Below, piece after piece: positions 44,947 to 56,569 of a stretch of 64,000 nucleotides of DNA. The notes beneath the pieces were generated by a model. That model had not been told where the DNA came from. It did not search any database and saw nothing but the letters and a program-made list of their open reading frames with translations. This DNA is from Sodiomyces alkalinus F11 (lineage: Eukaryota > Ascomycota > Sordariomycetes > Glomerellales > Plectosphaerellaceae), in the NCBI RefSeq assembly GCF_003711515.1, contig NW_021167088.1, positions 111,359-175,358 on the forward strand, written 5' to 3'. The position numbers were made by a program, and so were the translations under genes. How positions within the stretch are numbered: the stretch's first letter is position 1; each line of letters starts with the position of its first letter.

Positions 44947-47900
44947 ATGATACAGACGCCTGGGGGGCCTAATGACAATGGTGAGTCCACTCCCTTTCAG
45001 GTCTTATGGTCGCTTTTCCCATGCTTCCCTTTCATTCTTGCCCAGTCCATCTTTGGTGCTTGGTTTCCTTGCATGCTTTATTTTCCTTTTATCTCACACT
45101 GCATCGCCGTGCACACAGGCGCCGAACCAAGCAACGAAGAGGCCAGAGATCGCCGTTATGACCTCGTACCCCCGCTTCAACTACCCAAGAATCGGAGCAC
45201 CGGAAACCTCACCATAAGCCCTGCGACTGAACGGTTTGACCGCGCTCGAGCTAGACAATCCATAGACGCGAGCACACTCGCAGCGGCGGAATACGAATCC
45301 ATGGCAAGGTTGGTCACGCCCATTGAATCTACTACTCGCGTTATACCATGGATTTGAATATTTTGGGCGATAAAGGGAGACCGGAATTGCTTGCTGGTTG
45401 CAGAGTCGTAAACATCAAACACGGGAGACAAGGAAGCGAAACGACAATCTACCCCAGAGCAAGCCCTAGAAAGTGGAAAGAAAAGAAAAGAAATAAAGGA
45501 AAGAAATAAAAAGAGGGAGAGAGAGAGAGAGAAGGGAAAGAGAGAAGACAGGGCAACGGACAAACGGACATTTGTCTCGGCCACAAGCATGCAGTGGCGT
45601 GTATTTGAGCACCGCACTGGTATCCGGGATTCCCGTTCTTGATGTTGAGAGGTGGGAGATGCAAGTGTATCCCCGGTAGCACCTCATTTGGCGTCCTCGC
45701 GCGTGGGCCATGACAAACTCTTTGCTAACGTCCTGTTATCCTACAGGGCCCCCATCGTAACCGAGCATGACCATGGTCTTGGTCTCTCTGGCCTGCGCCG
45801 TATTCGACAGCAGCCTCATGTGCGAGCCCTCCCTTTGTCCTCCTCGAAACCACCGTCTAGGAGCCCCTCCGTTGGACTGTCCAGATCGACGTCGATGACT
45901 CTCAACCTTTCGCAACCCCCGTCCATGCCGTTCTCCGCAGGGCCTTCTTCTCCCAACTTCTCTGAAGATCTTTCTCGTTTCCCATCCGAGTCGCTACACT
46001 CGTTCTCCTTCGCCCATCAGTCGGAAGAATTTATCCACAACAGGCAAAATGTCCTTAAACGGTCTATAGAATTCATGAAGGACCGGCTGGGGAGATCTGC
46101 TACCTCTTCCACCGCCGCACTGGCCAGTGCCGAGGCCCGCGTTACTGGCGATGTAGAGACCCAGAATATGTTGGCCCTATTAGCCCGAGCCCAGTTGGTC
46201 GGCGCTGGAAATCTTCCCAACCCCGATCCGCTCGTCACTGGTCCCTTGACTGGACCAGCCGATGTCTCTGGTAAAAATGTCTTCGAGGAGAAGTTCAAGC
46301 CCATGCCAAGGAGCGAAAGCCCGGAGCCCATCTCGTCGCCTGTGACATCATCTGCGGCCACCGACCAACGCTTTCAACAACCGCAGGCCCCTCCTCGTCA
46401 GGACCAAGCGCACGTACGGAAGCCCCAGGATGCTGCGTCTAAGCTCGTTGCGGAGGAGCAAGAATCGGAGAACTCCAGCAGGACTTCGACCAACGAAAGC
46501 GGGACTACTACGAAGACGTCACCGCCGCTCTCTCGTCGCGGGAGCCTAAAACGAACCTTGACGGACACGCTCCCTGTGGCGGTACACCAAAAGCTTATAG
46601 ACACTATGGCCCTGCCGTTTGTTGCCGGCCAGCCGGGGTATCAAGAGCAGATTATGTCACCCACTGCCTCTCAAGCGTTCGCCACTGGAAACTTTCCCAG
46701 CGCACTCGGTTCGGTTGTCCACGGCCATTCGACCAGATGGGCCCCCGCCGCTCAAGCCATCTTCACGACCGAAGCCCACCCGCCTTGGACGATCCTTGCT
46801 GCTAACGATCTTGCGTGCCTTGTATTCGGCGTCACGAAAGCTGAAGTTCGCAAAATGGGCATTCTAGAAGTGGTGCAAGAAGAGAGGAGAGCATGGCTTG
46901 AACAGCGTTTGCTACACCTGGACCCGATCTCCGCTGCCCGAAGCACCGAAGACTTGTCACCACCGGAAGGCGCAACTACCGTCTCCTCCGCCGTTTCCTC
47001 TACGCTTCTGGGGGCACGCAGTGGTGGTATCACCGCCAAGCTGCTCAGCAAACCGAATTCGAGAGCGAGCTCGTCGAAAGCACCTCCCCGCAAAGCTCAG
47101 ACGGTGCACAGCGGAGATCCAAATCCGCCTAAAATGAGCCCAGGTTCCAGACACCGGAACAGCCGCTCTAGAGGAGTTCTCCTCTGCGGTGACGTCGTCC
47201 CAATTCAAAAGCGAAACGGTGCAACAGGATCGGCCAGTCTCTGGGTGAAGGAAAAACGGATCGGCTTGATCTGGGTTCTGGAAGAGATTCACGAGGATGT
47301 CGTCATAGTCTCCGTGGATGAAGATGGTCTCGTACGAAACGTTTTGGGGGAAACGAAGCCCATCTGGGGACTTGAATCGGTCCAACCGGGCTCGGACATT
47401 GGGCAGCTCGTACCGCGGATCCCTCGCCAAGGCATTGACCCACGTACGGGAGAGGTCGACTTCGCCCAGGTGAACAACCGACGATTTTTCACTTGCCCCA
47501 ACTCACACCAGGTCAACATCCCTTGTACGGTGGAGCAGGTCTGGGGCAAACCCGAGCTGCGGGTATCCAGCTTCCCGCACATTGCGGGCATCATCGTGGT
47601 CGACCCTGCAACGTTGAAGATTAAGAGCTTCAACTCGGCTTTTTCCGGGTCATTGTTCGGCTACGAGAAGCCGGATGGGCTGTCAGTCAACTCGCTGCTG
47701 CCTGATTTTGACCGCCTTCTCCGCCTATTGACGGAAGAGGACGGAATTCAGCTCGTCGACGGGATTGTCGTGCCTGAACATAGCTTCCGAAGGGCATCTG
47801 CGTTCCTTGCACTACGACAAGGCAGGCCGGATGCGGCAACTGCCTTCCTACGGACAGATGGTCTTCGCGCGAAGCATCGTGATGGCTCTGAGCTCACTAT

Positions 47901-49290
47901 TGATGTTCAAATGCGGGTCGTACAGAGCGAAACACAACCCAGCGTCATTTCGGAGAAGGAGGTTGAGACGAGCGACGAAGAAGATGGCCGCGACGAGCCC
48001 GGGGCGCAAGCACGAACTCGCTCAGTGGCTCATAGCGAAATGCTGTACGCATTATGGATTACGTATTCACGCCATTTGCACGCCTCGAGATCTCAGCTGA
48101 ATACTGCATCGCCGGCACGGTCGGGGACGTCTACACCTTTGCGTCAGCCATCCCCGGGCCAAACCGCGGCTCATACGCCCATGGACATGAACTCGGACTC
48201 GGAAGATACCCGGAAAGAGCAGCCGGCGACGGGGGCTGCTGCAGCCTTGGGCCGCCAACTGAAGCATGTAATGAATGTTGCTGCCAAGATGACCGCGGGG
48301 TCCAAGGCGCCTCAGAAAGAAGAAAAGCCCCGTGCCGCACCACAGGCGACCGCTCCGACTAAGAAGAAGACGATCGATGACTACCAGATCCTCGAAGACA
48401 TGGGTCAAGGAGCATATGGACAAGTCAAACTGGCTAAATACAAGCCGACCCAGAAGAAGGTGGTGCTCAAATATGTCACAAAACGACGGATCTTAGTGGA
48501 CACATGGACGAGAGACCGGAAGTTGGGCACCGTGCCCCTGGAAATCCATGTGCTGGACTACCTGAGACGGCCTGAGCTGCTCCACCCCAATATCGTGGAG
48601 ATGGAGGGCTTTTTCGAAGACGACGTCAACTACTATATCGAGATGGGCCCCCATGGTATGCCTGGGATGGATCTGTTCGATTACATCGAACTGCGGAGCA
48701 ACATGGAGGAAGACGAATGCCGGAGCATATTCGTGCAGGTGGCGCGGGCCATCCACCACCTGCACACCAAGGCATTGGTGGTGCATCGAGACATCAAGGA
48801 TGAGAACGTGATCCTGGACGGCGAAGGTCGGATCAAGCTTATCGATTTTGGAAGCGCGGCGTACATCAAGAACGGCCCGTTTGATGTCTTTGTGGGCACG
48901 ATTGGTAAGTTATATAAGTCACAACACAGCCTATCCCATACCATGCCATGCCACCGTGGCCAGGGTCGTGTGACACTCGCTAACGCAAAGCTTTTTACAA
49001 CTTACAACACAACAGATTATGCAGCTCCTGAGGTGCTGGCTGGCAAGCCGTACGGCGGGAAAGAACAAGACGTATGGGCACTAGGCATCTTGCTATATAC
49101 GATCATCTACAAGGAGAACCCGTTCTACAGCATTGACGAGATCATGGACAGGGACCTGCGGGTCCCATTTACGATCAGCGACGAGAGCATTGATTTGATA
49201 CGATGCATGCTCAACCGAGACGTGTCGCAGCGATACAACATAGAGCAAGTACTGGAGCACCCGTGGTGCCAAGCCATCGACGCCGAGTAA
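44947..49290 (+). CDS. PAS-domain serine/threonine kinase (PSK1/PSK2 type)
   Basis: Four exons: 44947-44980, 45119-45308, 45747-48904 and 49016-49290, giving 1218 residues. The N-terminal 400 residues are Ser/Pro-rich. A PAS region lies near 405-470 (PPWTILAANDLACLVFGVTKAEV...). A second sensor-like segment lies near 680-740 (IAGIIVVDPATLKIKSFNSA...). The kinase domain spans about 954-1215: glycine loop GQGAYGQV, lysine in VVLKYV, catalytic HRDIKDENV, DFGSA, then after the last intron DYAAPEV and DVWALGILLY. PAS kinases phosphorylate glycogen synthase, UDP-glucose pyrophosphorylase and translation factors to control carbon storage and cell-wall supply; this follows from the family. Introns 1 (138 bases) and 3 (111 bases) are multiples of three without stops. 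Intron 2 is 438 bases with a purine-rich tract. Confidence 0.93.
45477..45545 (+). repeat. Polypurine tract in PAS kinase intron 2
   Basis: About 70 bases consist almost only of A and G (AGAAAAGAAAAG, GGAAAG and GAGAGAGAGA units) inside the 438-base second intron. Such mirror-type purine tracts can form triplexes. It may also explain why this intron is longer than the others. Confidence 0.75.
48905..49015 (+). other. In-frame, stop-free intron in the kinase activation segment
   Basis: GTAAGT donor at 48905, CTAAC branch-point-like motif near 48979 and ACAG acceptor at 49015. At 111 bases the intron is exactly 37 codons and contains no stop. Splicing joins ...FVGTI to DYAAPEV, the expected kinase sequence between DFG and APE. 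Retention would insert 37 residues there and keep the rest of the kinase in frame. Confidence 0.85.
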
Positions 49291-50054
49291 GCTGTGCTCA
49301 TGCACAGGCAGGCCAGGGTAGCGTTCCCCGGCGCAGGATCTATGAAAGGAGGACAACGGGGTGGATACGTGGGTTTGGAAATTGGAGCAAGGACGCGGGC
49401 ATTGAGGATTTTTGGCCACGACGCATGATGTTTTGGTACACGGCGAGGGCAATAAAATAAACCCCCTGGATGGATTGTCGGGGGTTCCGTCGGAGCGCTG
49501 TTGGGGATGGAGGAGATAACGCGCGCATTTTCTCACGACGATACCCTGGGTACACATTTTACAGGCAGCGAGATGACGCTCATATTAGACATGTTGATGA
49601 GAGAGATGCCAGTGTCTGCTATACTACGGAGTGTACCTACCTGTAGACAACAAAGGCAATAATATATTCACTCTATCCTACCTTATATAAAAGATGGACG
49701 AATAGTGGCAGCAAAAGGGGCCCGGGAGGGTTAAAAGATCTATGTCCTACTTCCAAAGACACGACGAGGAAGCTTAGCTAACGGAGAAGAGAACTCCTTG
49801 CAACCGGATTTCTGTCCGTGGATCTCGTATAGGTGTAGAAGTTTGAACCATGTCCCGTAGTATCGTATGAAGGCGTATCCATCACGACAGAATAAAACGT
49901 TGGATAACCGCTACTCAACCAAAGTCGTTGTCTCTCTGCGCACACGGATTGATGGTATTGTCCAATAACTGACCGAGGTACGAAACAGGCACTTATTGGC
50001 TAAGGTACTTATTAAGGGAGTGCTGGTCCTCCGCCACCCCCTGTCTGGTCCTCC

Positions 50055-50360
50055 GGGTCGACTTAAACTCTTTCTGGATTAAAAATCCATTATATCTCCA
50101 CCACCCGAAAATAGGTAGGTTTCCTAGGTACCCTAATATAAGTAGATAGAATATGTATAAGGACTCTGTAAAGGCCTTTATAAAGAAGGCCTCTACGAAG
50201 AAGGCCTCTACGATAAAGGAGCCTTAGCCCTAACCCTTCCGTGATATATTACTGCGTTCAGTTAATATAGAGGCACTTTAAGAGACCTAGGAAACCCCAC
50301 CTAATTCGGGTGGTGGAGATATAGTGGATTATCTAATCCGAAAGTAGTTTGAGTCGACCC
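50055..50360. mobile_element. MITE-like element with 75-bp terminal inverted repeats
   Basis: The left arm (50055-50129) and right arm (50285-50360) are inverted copies with about 85% identity by eye. Shared blocks include GGGTCGACT, AAACT, GGATTA, AATCCA, TATATCTCCACCACCCGAA, TAGGT and TTTCCTAGGT. The 155-base centre is A/T-rich and carries a 15-base tandem repeat (50183-50212) but no ORF. The size and structure fit a non-autonomous DNA transposon. Its arms share no sequence with the foldback element near 34 kb. A target duplication was not evident. Confidence 0.75.
50183..50212 (+). repeat. Tandem 15-bp repeat inside the MITE-like element
   Basis: AAGAAGGCCTCTACG occurs twice in direct succession at 50183-50197 and 50198-50212. 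A degenerate third copy precedes it and part of a fourth follows. Confidence 0.85.
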
Positions 50361-50373
50361 AGGGACATACGAC

Positions 50374-50421
50374 GACCGAAGCGCTCTTGGCAAAATTATG
50401 ATTATGTAAACTGCTTCGGTC
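50374..50421. repeat. Short hairpin element, copy 2
   Basis: GACCGAAGC at 50374-50382 and GCTTCGGTC at 50413-50421 flank a 30-base loop. Read on the minus strand it matches the hairpin at 28255-28309 through the stem and most of the loop: AAGGACCGAAGCA, GTTT, TAAT and AGAGCGCTTCGGTC are shared in order. Confidence 0.65.
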
Positions 50422-50818
50422 CTTGTGTCAGGCCACTCACTGTACGAATCGCATTGCGTACCTTACGGATAAAACCTTCTTCATCTGATTCACTCCTTGT
50501 CTGGTTCCTGGATTCTATATCCGTCGTAATTAGTCTTTGCCTGCCGGGACTCGATCTGGACACCTACTCCGTAGGCTGGTAGTGTAATGTCGTACCTACC
50601 TTACCTTTACCTTATACACTTGGCATAGTGCGTCCACTAATTTACTGCTATAAGTGCCCCGCCTCAACACCAACTCTTGATACCCGAAGGCGAAGTACCC
50701 CGGCGGGTTCTTGAGCTTTTCAGATTCAATTTCCGAAGAGAGAACGGCGACACGGTGCAGGGCAACTCAAGCTGCTCGGATCTCTGCAATTCACTTGCTC
50801 CAAAAGGACCGAGTGAAA

Positions 50819-52357
50819 ATGTCTCTCGAGGTTATCTACCTTGTTCGCCACGGGGTGAGTCACGGCCATGAACGAGGACAAGGACTCCATTTACTGGGGT
50901 CCCGTTTCCGTTTCTTGCTCGCTTTTGTCCTTTTGCTCTGTGGTCTTTGGTCTTCGCCCCTGGCCCTTCGCCTATTGTTCAAAAGACCGGTGAAAATTGC
51001 GTCAGAATATAGGCGGAGAAAGGGGGTTGAGGACGGGAGCTGTCATCGGAACGTCTATCTTGATGTCTAACCTATGTATTGGCCCTTGAATGCAGTTCCG
51101 TTCCAACTGGCTCGTCGACCACGTAACCGGCAACTATAGCTCCTCCGTTCCCTCACCGACCGGCATCTCGGCCGACCCGGCCCTGACCGCCCACGGGGTC
51201 GACCAGGCTAATGAACTCGCCGCTCATCTCTTGACGGTCGATCCCGCTATCGAGGCCGTTTACTCTAGTCCTTACTACCGTTGTCTGCAGACGATCAGCC
51301 CCTTTGTTGAGCGCAAGGCTCAGGAGCACCAATCCCTGCAACAGCAACGGGGGACGGGTGCCTCTCGTGATCAGGATACGCCGCAATCTGCCGTCACTAC
51401 GATTCGTCCAGAGCTTGGCATTTCCGAGTGGTACGGCGCTGCCCACTTCGAGCACCCGACTCCTGCTCCGGGTCCCGTCTTGAAGTCTATGTTCCCCCAT
51501 TATGATGAGAAGTATCAGTCCGAGGTGGTACCCGCCCGCAAGGGCGAGACGATCCAGGAGCTTTATCAACGCGTGGCCAAAGCGGCCGCGGCCATCATCG
51601 ATCAGTGCGATGCCGAGGGCAGGCGTGCCGTCATTCTCTGCTCACACGCTGCCCCGATCATTGCTCTGTCCAGAGTTCTCACCGGCCAAGTCCCAGAGAA
51701 TCCAGAGACGCACGATTTCGATGCGTTCACCTGTGGTCTTGGTGTTTTCCGCAGAAAACGAAACCCAGACCTTTCTGAGGCGGAGGCACAAAACGCCAGC
51801 AGGCAGGGTACGGTTGGCAAGAGACCAAAGCCTCTTTTGAGCCCCCATCATGACCGGATCTTCCAACCGGCATGTCCATATTGACCAACTAAGGCTAACA
51901 TAACTTCTCGCTTCCCCTCTTTTCGGTTTGTTCTAGGCACAGATTCTGAATCATGGAAACTTGGTACAGGCGTCCGGGGAGGCTGGACGTGTGAAGCCAA
52001 CAGCGACTGCAGCTTTTTGAGTGGAGGAGAAGAGAGAGGCTGGTACGACTCTACATTTTCTCGCCCTCTCGGCACACCGAGGACTGCGCGTTTTGCTTCC
52101 CCCTGCCCCCCTCTCGGGCCGTGCACTCGAGCGACGATGTCAAGTTCGCTCCGACACTATGGAGTACAGCAGCTAACGCAAGGTACAGGCGCTTTTCAGG
52201 CGACGAGTCATTTCCCGCGGCCAATCCGTCGTCGCAAGCCGACGCCGGCATTGCCCTAGGCGTCGTCGTCGAGGGCAGGCAGCGTGGGGCTCAGGATCGG
52301 CAGCAGCCCAGAGCCCCGCGAGATGGCAATGCCGCTGCGGGTGGGCATCATCTTTAA
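50819..52357 (+). CDS. tfc7: TFC7-like histidine phosphatase (TFIIIC tau55-type)
   Basis: Four exons: 50819-50854, 51096-51807, 51937-52042 and 52189-52357, giving 340 residues. Exon 1 ends in the phosphatase motif YLVRHG, which joins FRSNWLVDHVTG in exon 2. Other catalytic-site elements are SSPYYRCLQTI, the GISEWYG acidic region and LCSHAAPI. The last two introns are needed to give SFLSGGEERGW-RFSGDESFP, a C-terminal signature of fungal members. All introns have branch-point motifs such as CTAAC. Yeast Tfc7 is a subunit of the Pol III factor TFIIIC with an N-terminal histidine-phosphatase domain; filamentous homologues are often labelled phosphoglycerate mutase family. Catalytic residues are kept here, so it may be an active phosphatase. 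Whether it is in TFIIIC is inferred. Without the third intron the frame stops early at 51884. Confidence 0.85.
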
Positions 52358-55300
52358 AACCTTTTAGCGTGTCCTGGCAAGTCCGGTCTGCGATCTGCGT
52401 CAGTCGGCCCCGTATAGTTGTGTTACTGGACTTACGAAGCACGCACCTCGTATGCTTGGCCATTCCCCGAGGCGAGCCTTGCTTCGTGGATGCGTGCGTC
52501 GCCGGACGTGAAAAGAGGCAGATGCAGATGCAGATGCAGATGCACAGGCGGGATATCCAAGCCATGGCCGAGCACTCGCTCGTACTCCAGAGACGACGAC
52601 TAGAGAGTAATAGACGAGAAGCGCGTCGCTGCACCTTACAGCTTTGACCAAACCATGGTCGTTCTCATACAGAGACCAATCTAATGAAGCTATTGGGTCT
52701 CTTCATCCCTCCCTTGACTCAAATAGACATCGCCAGTTCATCTCATTCTCCCCTGATCCTAGTTTCTTCACTAGTCCTCGGTCGGTAAGTTGCATCGAGG
52801 TGTCTTGGAAATGTTTCTTTTTCCATCTTCCCTACTTCCCCTAGTGTGCTGGCAACAACTGGAGTTATATAAAAAAAAAAAAACCCCCCGCCCCTTTTGC
52901 GTAGAACAATCAAGGAAGGAAACCCCCCCGAAAAGATAATACGATATAAACATTGCTTCTTGTGAAGCACCGCAGATCAAGTTACGAAGTACGGAGTATC
53001 CCCTCCTTACCCCGGGCCGGAGAGATCGATCCGTTCGTATCCTTCCGAACTACCTACGTCATTCTCCCCAACAACCCCTGTGCCTAGCCTTCCCCGCCCT
53101 ACCCTAGTTCGTGAACAGAGCTATCCCACGCAGCCTACTACGAGTCTACTAATTACTCCGTACAAGACATCTTATACTCCGTATTCACCTTATGGCCCCG
53201 GTGGGCAGAATTTATGGAGCCCCCGTTGGACCTCCACGCAAGGCAATTAATTCACTACATCTCGAAGCAGGGAGAAGTTGGTACGTTCAGAGTTGACTCA
53301 CCTTCGGCGGAGCAATCTTAGATGTTGCAGGACGCAGACAACGATGATTACAGCTTACAGCTCAGCTCCTGCGGCAAGTTACGAAGCGGGCTTGCATGAT
53401 GCGGCCGCACATCTTTCTCGTTCCCCCCTTGATGTCGAACCAGAAGAAGAAACAACAGTTCCACAACCAAGTCCTCGATCCGCTTCCCACTTGCAGTGAG
53501 CAGTAAGTATTCTGTGTCTCTACGGACGGATGGTTGGAAAGGAACCCCTAGGTGCAGAGAGTCCGCCGGCTTCTTCGCTCTTTCAGGGGAACAGAGACAT
53601 CTTTCGAAATTTGCAAGGCAAGGAACTTGCCGGGCTCCAATCTTGTTCTGAGACTATGATTTTCCCCTGCATTGGTCTGGTCAGACTGATAGTATCGTCA
53701 GTCAGTGTGCGGGTGCCTTGACTTTGCGAGTCGTTTCAACGGTATACTTCGTACTTTGTACAACCCCGGCGGACGGCTCCCCTTGGTACCGGGCTTCCGC
53801 ACGATCTCTATGACATGCGACCTTAACCTCCACGTACCTCGGACATCGGATTTACCAAGGAAACCGGCGTCTCCTCTGTCAGACGTCGAAATAAACTAGC
53901 AACACCCGTCGCTAGGCTGGGTGCTAACCGGCCCGGCTGTTTAGTACATAGAGTCAAGCAGTGAGTGGGAGATCGATAAGAAGATGGCTTGCGGAACATA
54001 GCCTGGCCAACCGCCCCCTCTCCCAACCTCTTTTTCTTTCTTTTCTTATTCTTCTTTTCGCCGTTGAAGGGATAAAAAAAAAGCGAAGACGAAGCGGGTG
54101 GGCGGGGAATGTCGTGCATACCAAGCCCAAGCGGCCCAACAAAAAGCTTCACTACTTGGGGGCTTCTGGCCGGACTTGGACGTTGCGGAGGAAACATCTG
54201 GTCAGTCAGCATCTAAGTGGGGGGTTTAATGGATTGATTATGGTTGAAGAGACGTTAGCGAAACCCGAAAAACGCCCTCTTCTCTCTCTTCATTTCTTCG
54301 TACTCGTACTTTGTGCAGGAACAGGGAGGACTTGATTCAGCGGCAAAAGAAACGACAGTCGAAGCGACGTTGATAATGCCAAGTCGGCTCTTGACCACTT
54401 TGGGACTGAGGAAAGGGGGCCACATAATTACGTGATAGACACTTCTGACGGACGTACGTATAAGGCGACTTCCAGCCTCCTTCAGCTGATTCTGTAATTA
54501 TAAGGTAGGGACCGTAATTAATCGATAGTCCGTGCTCCATACTCCGCAATCATGGCAAGATACAGCAATAAGAATACCTACTTCGTACATCAGTGGAAAC
54601 ATGATTGAAGCGACGGTTTCTTCTTCTCATGAAGCGTCGGCACGGACCAGTTCGCGGACTAACTCTGTCCCGGTCCCGGTCCCGTAGCTCCGTCTCCCAC
54701 CCTGGTCTCCCACATGCCTGTCTCTCATCAGACATAGACATATCGTATGCCCCATGTTCTCATCATCTGTTCCACATCCGGCTTATCTATCGGACAGATA
54801 CCTAGTCGGGTATCGGGCATAAGGCAAGGTTTTCGGACGCGGCAACGCGGCTGTACATACGGCCGAGAAAGCTGCCTCAAATGGATCGACACTCTATCCA
54901 AACGCATTGGAAATGACTTCGAAACATAAACATAAAGACGGAATGGACAATACGGGATACGAGGTACCACGATGGAACCAACTTGAAGACTCGTTTTCTT
55001 TCCGCGGCATGCCTCGTTAGGAATAACCTCATAGCGTCTTTCACCTACCTACCCAGTTCTCGTTTCTGTCCTGGACTCGCACCGTCGGCCGAGGAAGAAG
55101 GCTTAATTGCCGTGAAAAGGAAAAAAAGAAAATAGGTAAATGAAATATGGACAGGCAAACATACATGATACAGCTGCTTGGCTAATGGTTGCGAACGGAC
55201 ACCCATTTCCTATAGGTCCTCAGGTCTGGTGTCGAATATACCTGGTCAGAACGAGCGCCCGGCGTTGCCCCTCCTTCTCCCCCCCCCAAGTCAAGAATAC

Positions 55301-56569
55301 GACCAATTGCGCTGTGAGGTTGGTTCATGCATCTCACAAAGCGTCTACCTCAAGGTACAGTGTACTCCTATTTTTTGTCCTCTCCGTCTGGTCCCTCTTT
55401 CCAATTCCTCTCCTCCTCCACCCACACCCCTCTACCAAGGTCCGAGGGCACACACCCACGCACACACAGTGCCAGAAAGGTTCTTCAATCATCCTTGACC
55501 AAGTTCACTTCCTCGTCGCCCCTCAAGTACAAACGTTGTACGCTCGCATACCTAAGGTAAGGCACGGATCCATACCCTGTACTCTCCATGTACAACGTAC
55601 CTGACACTAGTGTGCTAGAGAAAGAAACATCGACTCGGTTCTCCATTACTTGGAGTGCCAGGAGAGTATCTCTCTGCATCTCTGCTCTATCTGGATACGT
55701 TTTCCATCGGACCATCCCTTGCATTATGACTGCATGCTTAGCCGCGGGCGCAGTCTCTGCCTGGTGAACGCACCTCAAGTCTGGATCCATCTCTTTCCTC
55801 TCTTGCTCTCGCTTCTTCTCTGTCTCTATCACGCTCTCTCTATAGTCTGCGCCACTAGAAAGAACCCTTGATGACCCGAAAAGCTCCAACATCTCTACCT
55901 TAGGTATGGTAATGCGACGATCCACAGGCAAGACAAAGGACGAAGATAGGTCTCGAGGGTTCAGTTATCGTCGTTTCCTACTCTGTCTCCATGAGCTGAG
56001 CTATGGAGGTGGATAAGGTGGTTAGTTTGAGGAGGGAAACGGGGGTGTCGCGATAAAAATGCACGAGTTGTCTTGCCAAAACCTGGATCGACCGGCGGCG
56101 TCTGCAGAACTAGCAGTTGTCCCAAAGAATAAGAAACGGCCCTGTCCGAGTGGCCCTCCACATGTACATCCTCCGGAAAGACGATCTACGGAAATCATAC
56201 CTAGGTAGGGTGAGGGGCCCCGTCGTCGAGTCTCCGGGTAGGTCTGGGGATGGGATGACCTATTGTTACGGAAGTATACCTATGTAAGTTGTTTGTGGCC
56301 CTGCTACTATATTACCTATCATACAAATACCTGGGTCCCTGGACCTCAGACGCCCCCGACCCTCCCGACACCCGCTTTGGGTCCCCAAGACGCTGTACAA
56401 CTCCAGAATCTGCCTCCACCGGACAATATCAGCACGGTTAGGTGCTTAGAAGACTTCTTCAACAACCCTGACCGGACCTCTTCTCTTCAACTTCATCCCT
56501 TTGACGCTTTGCTGTATTCGATTCTGTGTTCTTCGTCAACTTTCGGCCTTTCTCCTCCTCTCCTCTCTC
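52358..56569. other. 4.2 kb intergenic region, no gene recognised
   Basis: Contains a hexamer tandem (GCAGAT x4, 52518-52541), poly-A/C runs near 52870-52890 and several TACTCCGTA/TACGGAGTA palindromes around 52980-53190. Small open frames overlap in many frames and show no domain. C/T-rich segments from about 55360 on may belong to the promoter or leader of the next gene. Confidence 0.5.

Larger units (their letters stand above)
49291..50818. other. Intergenic region with an inverted-repeat element
   Basis: The PAS kinase 3'UTR, then a MITE-like inverted repeat at 50055-50360 followed ten bases later by the second copy of the short hairpin (50374-50421). The last 150 bases are the likely TFC7-like gene promoter. 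No coding frame accepted. Confidence 0.6.

Noticed and set aside
50225..50240. CCCTAACCC telomere-like sequence inside the MITE-like element (also near 1769)
   Set aside because: One to two units only, inside the window and not tandem; not evidence of a telomere.
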